A DNA stretch of 64,000 nt. It comes from Malachius bipustulatus (taxonomy: Eukaryota > Arthropoda > Insecta > Coleoptera > Melyridae). The position numbers were made by a program, and so were the translations under genes. The notes under the pieces were generated by a model. That model worked only from the letters and a program-made list of their open reading frames with translations, did not search any database and was not told the origin of the DNA. Positions 58,090 to 64,000 of the stretch are shown piece after piece (the first letter of the stretch is position 1; each line of letters begins with the position of its first letter). The DNA lies in assembly GCA_910589415.1 (NCBI GenBank), contig OU342634.1, positions 39,548,723 through 39,612,722 of the forward strand. The letters run 5' to 3'.

Positions 58090-58640
58090 GGGGCGCACTC
58101 AAACTATATGGGTATGTGTTACAAGCCAAACTGTTTTTAGGACAAACTAGTTTATTCTAAATGCTTTCGAATAAACCAGTTTTTCCTAGACCAAACCAGT
58201 TTGTCGTAACGCATCTAGGATGAACTAGTTTTGCTGGATTTTAATATTTATTATTTAAGGCCATACTAGTTTATACTAGGCCAAACTAGTTTATTCGGAG
58301 TGCGCGCGGATAAACTAGTTTTTTTTTTGCCAAACCAGTTTGTCCTAACACACTTAAAATGAACTAGTTTTGCCGGATTTTATGATTCTTTATTTCAGGA
58401 AAAACTAGTTTACGCTTATAGTACGTTCGGATAAACTAGTCTTTCCTAGGCCAAACCAGTTTGCCCTAACGCGTTTAGGATGAAGTAGCTTTTTCCGGAT
58501 TTTAATATTTATTACTTCAGACCAAACTAGTTTATCCTAGGGCAAACTAGCTTTGCCCAAATCGGACAAAACTGGTTCATTCTAAGTGCGTTAGGGCAAA
58601 CTAGTTTGTCCTAGGATAAACTAGTTTGTCATAAAAAACA
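58090..58640 (+). repeat. ACTAGTTT-rich satellite-like array, units of about 120-140 bp
   Basis: The word AAACTAGTTT or its variant AAACCAGTTT appears about twenty times. A larger unit is seen three times: GGATGAACTAGTTTTGC followed by GGATTTTAATATTTATTATT and then GGCCAAACTAGTTTAT, with GCATCTAGGA at 58211, CACTTAAAAT at 58351 and GCGTTTAGGA at 58471. Since AAACTAGTTT is a perfect palindrome, the array can form many small hairpins. No gene. Confidence 0.85.
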
Positions 58641-59699
58641 GTTTGACCTGTAATTGTAAAAACATGTTTTTGCACAATTTCGCATTGACTGTTAACGCTT
58701 TACCATTTTACGATAATTATTATACTGACAGCTACAACGGGTTATTGTAAGTTATCCCTCCCACTACTATAAAAATTTTACCTGCCTCCAAAGTTTTAAT
58801 ATTTTCGATGTATAATAATTTGTCGCCACGCCGTCACCAGTTTACTTGAAAAATTTTGTTTTATGTTACGTCCCTACTGATCCTGAACATTTCAGAGCGC
58901 TTCCATTTTGTTAACTCGCTTTATCAAAATAAGACAAGTTAAGCCCTTCAAACTTTATAGGTACCGATACAAATAAATAAATCGGAATAAAACCCACATT
59001 GCATAATAAATCCGTAATCCATTACAAAAACCAGTCGATAGATTTCCCTTACAGGTCTGAAAGGAAAGAAAGCAGATCGACGTAGATATTCCCGGAACTC
59101 ATAAATTCAAAATATAAGACCTGACTTTTCCATTCTCCTTTCGAGAGTCTCTCGAAAGCATCCATGCATGACATAACCAACCTCACCTCTCCCCCGTATT
59201 AACATTCGTCCGTTCTCAGGAACGGACCGGGACACTCGTGTTATGGAGAAGGACTAATTTCAGCTTCCACTACCACTCTCCGTATCAAGACCGTATCATT
59301 TCAGGGACTCATTGGGGCATAAAAAGGGCTAATATGGTGTCACGTGGTGATGTATGGAGGACAATGCGGGCCGTATCACGTCCACATGAGAATCTGTTCA
59401 TGTCTGCCAGGGAAGACGCATAGAAATTGATTTCCCCGGAAGTAATACCTGTGCCTGTTCTAGAAGGTAATTGATTGCTTAATTTGGTATGTATTAAAAA
59501 TGTTTTATCTGAATAGCTTTGGTATTTCGAGTATAGGTAAAATAATACATTCTACTTACAATTTTTTCTAACTTTATTGCTCGTACAAGTACAAAGTTTC
59601 ACACTCGATTCATTATTGAAAACGGCTTGAGATATCTGAGACAGCTTCATTTTCGTATCTTTACTTTTAATGTTGTTTGACTATGATATTAATAATAGT
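58641..59699. other. No recognisable gene
   Basis: AT-rich with one G+C-richer patch at about 59200-59420, where a 61-codon frame (59238-59423) is open but unrecognised. No paired repeats. Confidence 0.4.
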
Positions 59700-60860
59700 A
59701 ATAAAATGGAGGTTCAGGGGAAAGTTTTGCCATAGTTTTTATTTCCTCATCCTATATGTTTTTTGGGTGGCTGTATTTCCCTATATATTCACCATTCATT
59801 CATGTAAGGTATACTGGGTCCGGGAATATGCTTTTTTGGCGCGCTCTACCGGCGGAACTTAGTCTTCCAAAAATAAAAAAACATTTGTAATGAACTTAAT
59901 GAAACGTAATGAACTTGAAAAACAGCTTCCTTCTCGAGATTTATTTAAAAAACTGAAAAAGTGCAAAAATTTTGCTAAAAAGTGCAAAAAAACACAAATT
60001 TATAGCCAAAGTTTTGCCAGCAAACTTAAAATTCGCGTTCAGCTACCGAAAAAGCATAGAGGGTGAGAAAATCAAAACTACATCAAACCTTTCTGAAGCC
60101 CCACGAAATGGGAATTTTTTGGCGCACTCTACCGGCAGAACGGTCAGTCTTCCAAAAACAAAAAAAAAAACGTTTTTCATCAGAAACGTAGAAAATTTCG
60201 TCTACTTTTATTTTGTATGGAATGAACTTCGAAAAAGTGCAAAAAACACATCATCAAAACGTACAAAAAACCCAAATTTCTGGCCAAAGTTTTACCAGCA
60301 AACTTATAATGCGCGCGATCAGCTACCGAAAAAAACATAGAGGGTGAGAAAATCAGAACCATGGCAAAGCTTTCCAAAGCTCTACTCAATGGGAATATGT
60401 TTTTGGCGCGCTCTACCGGCGGAACGGTTATGTCTTCCAAATATCTATAAAAAATAAAAAATTTCATCAGCAATATAGAAAATTTCGTCTACTTTTATTT
60501 TCTATGGAATGAACTTCGAAAAAACGCTTGAAATTTAGGCCAAAAACTGAAAAAGTGCAAAAATTTTGACAAAATGTGCAAGAAACACAAAGGCCCGAGT
60601 CATGGTTTGCCAGTAAACTTAAAATTCGCGTTTAGCAACCCAGAAAATATAGAGAGTGAGAAAATTAAAACTATAGAAAACTTCCCAAAGCAATAGGAAT
60701 ATGTTTTTTGGCACACTCTATCGGCGGACCAGTGAGTCTTAAAAAAAAATCTTGGGAAATGTAGAAAATTTCGTCCACTTTTATTTTGTATAGAAACGCG
60801 TCTTTACTGAGATTAGGGCCAAAAACTGCAAAAAGTGCTAAGATTTGGAACACAGCTGAA
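59700..60860. mobile_element. Foldback-like element with tandem-repeat arms, copy 2
   Basis: It begins with the same end as the element at 35315 (GGTTCAGGGGAAAGTTTTG, then a short piece of forward repeat to about 59780). Then it switches to the opposite direction and contains four units of about 285-300 bp, marked by GGCGCGCTCTACCGGCGGAA at about 59839, 60120 (variant), 60405 and 60709 (variant). Each unit holds AAAAAGTGCAAAAA, GCCAAAGTTTTGCCAGCAAA, GCGTTCAGCTACCGAAAAA and ATAGAGGGTGAGAAAATCA. The arms are thus very unequal. The 122-codon frame at 59972-60340 translates this repeat and is not a gene. The right end seems truncated. Confidence 0.65.
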
Positions 60861-62063
60861 ACTGGTATTTATTTTCTGTTATAGTCATCATATCGAGGCG
60901 AATGAATTTATCTCCCTTGCTCTAAGATTCTAACTCAGGTAAATTCAGGCAATTGGAGAACCTAATATGTGGGATGCTCCCGGGATGATGGAAAGAACCC
61001 TCATGGAATAGCCTCTGAAAATTCATGGAAAAAATGGCATTGGTATGTTTACTAACTAAACACCCTGCACGAGTTTCTTAAGTACTTGCTGATGCATTCC
61101 TGACCTCCTTCGTAAACTGGACTAGTGCTCAATTATTTTTCCGTTTTTGTCATTTTAATCAGTAGAAACGAAGCTAGTATGGTTTGCTAATTTAACGACT
61201 ACCTTCCTCAAATAATACCAAAGTTAGTGATGATGAACAGATAATTTTTGGTCAGCCTGTGCAGTGTATGTATAGTGCACGCGGTTTATGTATAAAAAAC
61301 TTGAAAATTTTCAAGAAATGTTCTTGACACGACTCGAGGAATAGGGTGGTTAAAATTTTTTAAGGCTGATATTTAGAGGGGAGGGTGATACCTACTCTCC
61401 AAATTTTTATCCAAAATCGCACATTTAGAAGTGGGTAAGAAGTATGGGTCATACTTCGTTTCATCACACCTGAAACCCCCACCACCCTCAAACTGGGCCG
61501 ATATGCGACGTTCCTTGTATTTTTTCAAATTTGAGAAAGGAACATTGCGTCCATCTGGATGTGACTTTACCAAATCGATCGCTAGCTCTTATTACACTAG
61601 TAACTATTGGGGGCTGTATAAAATAAATAAGTTTTTTTTTGGAAACTCAAAATCGGTGGTGTTGCGGGTTCTTGAAAATTATTTTTTCCGCTTTTTTCCT
61701 TAATAGATTTTCATTGATGCATCTTGAATAATTAGTGTTTTGTGATAAATTTGAGGTGAATCTATCGAATTCAAAAGGACGAAACTACCATTAACGTGTA
61801 GAAAATGACACAACTTTTCATAACATTTTTGTTGAAACATGTTTTTGAACCTTCTGAGCTAGAGGAAACAAAAAATATACAAAAAAGCTTCCCTTGTCGC
61901 ATGGCAAGACTTTCGAGTGTTAGTGTAGTAGAATTATCCTTTCTTGGTATTTTGGCTCATAATTCCATGACTGTTAGCTAACAAATTCGTAGGTACTTGA
62001 ACTGTTGACTATATTTGGTTTGTGAAGTCAGAATGTAAATGTCCTTCTTTGATGAAGATTATA
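60861..62063. other. No recognisable gene
   Basis: Frames at 61373-61703 overlap on opposite strands and are not recognisable. The sequence is AT-rich. No pairing repeats were identified. Confidence 0.4.
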
Positions 62064-62430
62064 CAGGGTAAATGTACGCCACTGAGTTTTGTTAAATTTT
62101 GATATTTTTTTCAGATTAAGCGATTAAAAATACAACTTTCTTGTCTGTTGATTTTTCTTCGTATCTCCTGTGATTTTATACAACAAAATACAATCCGCTT
62201 CAATGCATGTTGAAAATTTGATTTTAATATTTTATTTTATCAATTTTCCGACATGCATTGAAGCGGATTTTATTTGTTTTCCACAAAACAACAAGAGATA
62301 CGAAGAAAAGTCTAGAGACTTTTCTGCATATCTTAGTTTGCTAGCTAAAAGCATTTTTAGCTGCATTTTTAGTTGTCTAATCTGAAAAAAAAACAAAATT
62401 CAACAAAAGTCAGTGGCGTTCATTTTTCTC
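62064..62430. mobile_element. TIR element of about 370 bp, CAGGGTAAATG end
   Basis: The left arm CAGGGTAAATGTACGCCACT and the right arm (GAACGCCACTGACTTTTGTT on the minus strand) are inverted repeats. They continue through TTTTTTTCAGATTA, TTTTCTTCGTATCTC and ATCCGCTTCAATGCATGT, almost to the centre at about 62235. The right arm has an insertion of about 40 bp. The frame at 62170-62385 derives from the arms. Confidence 0.7.
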
Positions 62431-64000
62431 TTCAATAATATTAATGAGGGTTATATTTGAGATTCTGACCTGAATTTTATTGAAGGAATTTCCTCGAAAC
62501 TAGCCCCACGAATAGGCAAATTTTCGAATCATGAAATTGAACGCTTATTTAGTAACTTTTCTTTTTTTAAGGGGTTGTATCTGCTGCATGAACGATAGAT
62601 GAGCGAAGAATAATATCGATTTCAATACTTTAATAAGTAAGTACTTAAATACCTCTAATTTTTTTGCACAATTTATACAGGGTGTCCCAGTTTTTTCCCC
62701 GCAATATTTATATTTAGATATTATATAGTAATTTTTCTTCTGAGTGAAGAGTTTTCCATAAAGTTAGTATTTTTTCCAACTCCTTAACATATTTACGTGA
62801 CAGTTGTTCTTAAATAGTAAGTAAACTTTACAAGGAAATACAGGGTGTTACTTAAGGGTATATGTTATGTATATGTTACTAAATAAATACAGGGGGTACT
62901 CCTGGGCCAGTTTTAAGTAGAAAAGTTCATATTACCATGTCTGGTTTTCAAGATACAGGATTTTTTTAAATCGGTTTTTTATTTATATCTAAAAAAATTC
63001 TTCTGCCGATATTGATGAAACTTGGCAGTGTTATTTGTGGTAATAAGGAGCTCTTTTAACCGCGAGTGGATTAAAATTATTAATTCTAGTGGCTTCAAGA
63101 CGGAACACATTCACCAATGTTATTGCAAAGCAAAATATACGCCATTGCCTTTTTTTTAAATTTTTATATTTTTCCAGATTGACTGTAACATGTTAATTAG
63201 TTGAAAAAAAGCTAAATTTATAGAAAACTTTCTATTCAGACGAATATTTATAATCTATCCAATTATAAATTTTCCAGGTAAAAACAGGGTCACCCTATAT
63301 ATTATGCCCTATTCATGCTTCTAACTTCCTCTCCATAAATGCAGATAAGTTGAATAAACTATTCATTTAAGTGTGTAGAATAATTCTAACAAAAAAAACG
63401 ACATGAAAATGGAAAAATCCTGCATTACTAGAAGAGGTTATTGTAACGACCGGATAGGTATAAGGTTGTGTTGTGAGAAATAAATTGTATCTTTGAGTAA
63501 ACAGCCTCTAAATCCTAGTCATAACTAAAATTTGTTTGCCGCTTTAAAAACCACCTAAATCATGATGTTTGTCGAAGTCGCAACACACAAAAGGTCCCAA
63601 GAACGACCAAAACAAGCTTTAATTCAAGTTAAAGTAGTTACGTCCCAAGCGGTTTTCGCGTTTCCGAACAAAGTCACCCAAAACCCATAGAGATGCTACC
63701 CTTCGGAAAATATTTCCTTTCAGCTGAATAAATTTCTTTGCAGTAATGAGCTTGCACTATTGGGGATTCCATTATAGAGTTAAATTTGTCTCCTATTTTA
63801 TATTTAAGCTATAAATTTACCGTATTGAATTATTTAATATATTTTTGTGAATATGTACTTATGTTGGAAAAAATAAGACACAAAATAAGATTATCCACTT
63901 AAGACTAACACTATAACACTACTATACCTCCACAATTTCCCCCAAAAGTACCAGATATTTTTCTAATGTAGACGTTCTCACAGTGGTCGCCAGATATCCA
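62431..64000. other. Cluster of CAGGGTG-type transposon ends; no gene
   Basis: TATACAGGGTGTCCCAG at 62674-62690 is the same end as the element at 6694. TACAGGGTGTTA follows at 62839, ACAGGGGGTAC at about 62889 and ACAGGGTCACCCTATATA at 63284-63301. These are probably several truncated or nested copies. The interval 63000-63060 (GATGAAACTTGGCAGTG, GTAATAAGGAGCTC) looks like interior transposon sequence. After 63310 nothing is recognised up to the window end. Confidence 0.5.

Noticed and set aside
59972..60340. 122-codon Lys/Asn-rich frame
   Set aside because: It spans two units of the foldback repeat and repeats peptide words accordingly.

Overview
This is an AT-rich, gene-poor stretch of a eukaryotic, almost certainly insect, genome. 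The evidence is its mobile-element content. There are three or four degraded or truncated non-LTR reverse transcriptases of the types common in arthropods. There are two fossils of the insect-typical transposase family with a DUF4817-like N-terminus. There are many elements whose ends read CAGGGTG(TCCC) next to TA/TATA. These features are familiar from beetles and other neopteran insects, but I cannot name the order or species. No rRNA, tRNA, CRISPR array, bacterial-style operon or conserved multi-exon host gene was recognised. Most open frames are short chance frames or lie inside repeats.

Layout. 1-6.7 kb: unannotated DNA, a triplicated promoter-like motif near 2.0-2.2 kb and a Jockey-type LINE tail at 3.75-4.31 kb. 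6.7-9.7 kb: an 876-bp long-inverted-repeat element, then a second repeat element split by a LINE with an intact RT C-terminus. 13.8-15.0 kb: a pogo-like element, a perfect 35-bp hairpin and a 151-bp MITE. 16.4-17.05 kb: the best candidate host-type gene, a small AT-hook protein in two exons with TATA and initiator. 20.3-21 kb: a TATTTCCA-type array. 22.0-22.9 kb: a transposase fossil. 25.1-26.2 kb: a direct repeat. 32.3-34.0 kb: a 1.4-kb inverted-repeat element with a buried transposase N-terminus, then an RT fossil. 35.3-36.3 and 59.7-60.9 kb: two copies of a foldback-like element whose arms are tandem repeats. 38.2-40.1 kb: a possible unclassified DNA transposon around a decayed acidic ORF. 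41.9-43.2 kb: another inverted-repeat element split by a LINE. 44.9-45.8, 53.0-53.5, 55.9, 56.1-57.0 and 62.1-62.4 kb: further inverted-repeat elements. 47.7-48.3 and 58.1-58.6 kb: minisatellites.

Main result. The 1.4-kb CAGGGTGTCCC element (32.3-33.7 kb) keeps, between its arms on the minus strand, a stop-riddled copy of the same kind of transposase N-terminus (MHF.YG...RRF..., QRL.ENG.F) that begins the fossil at 22.0 kb. This ties the abundant CAGGGTG-capped long-TIR elements to a specific transposase family. The second result is a pair of nested insertions, each with a LINE inside a TIR element, which gives the relative order of activity. All family assignments come from reading translations by eye; no database search was possible.
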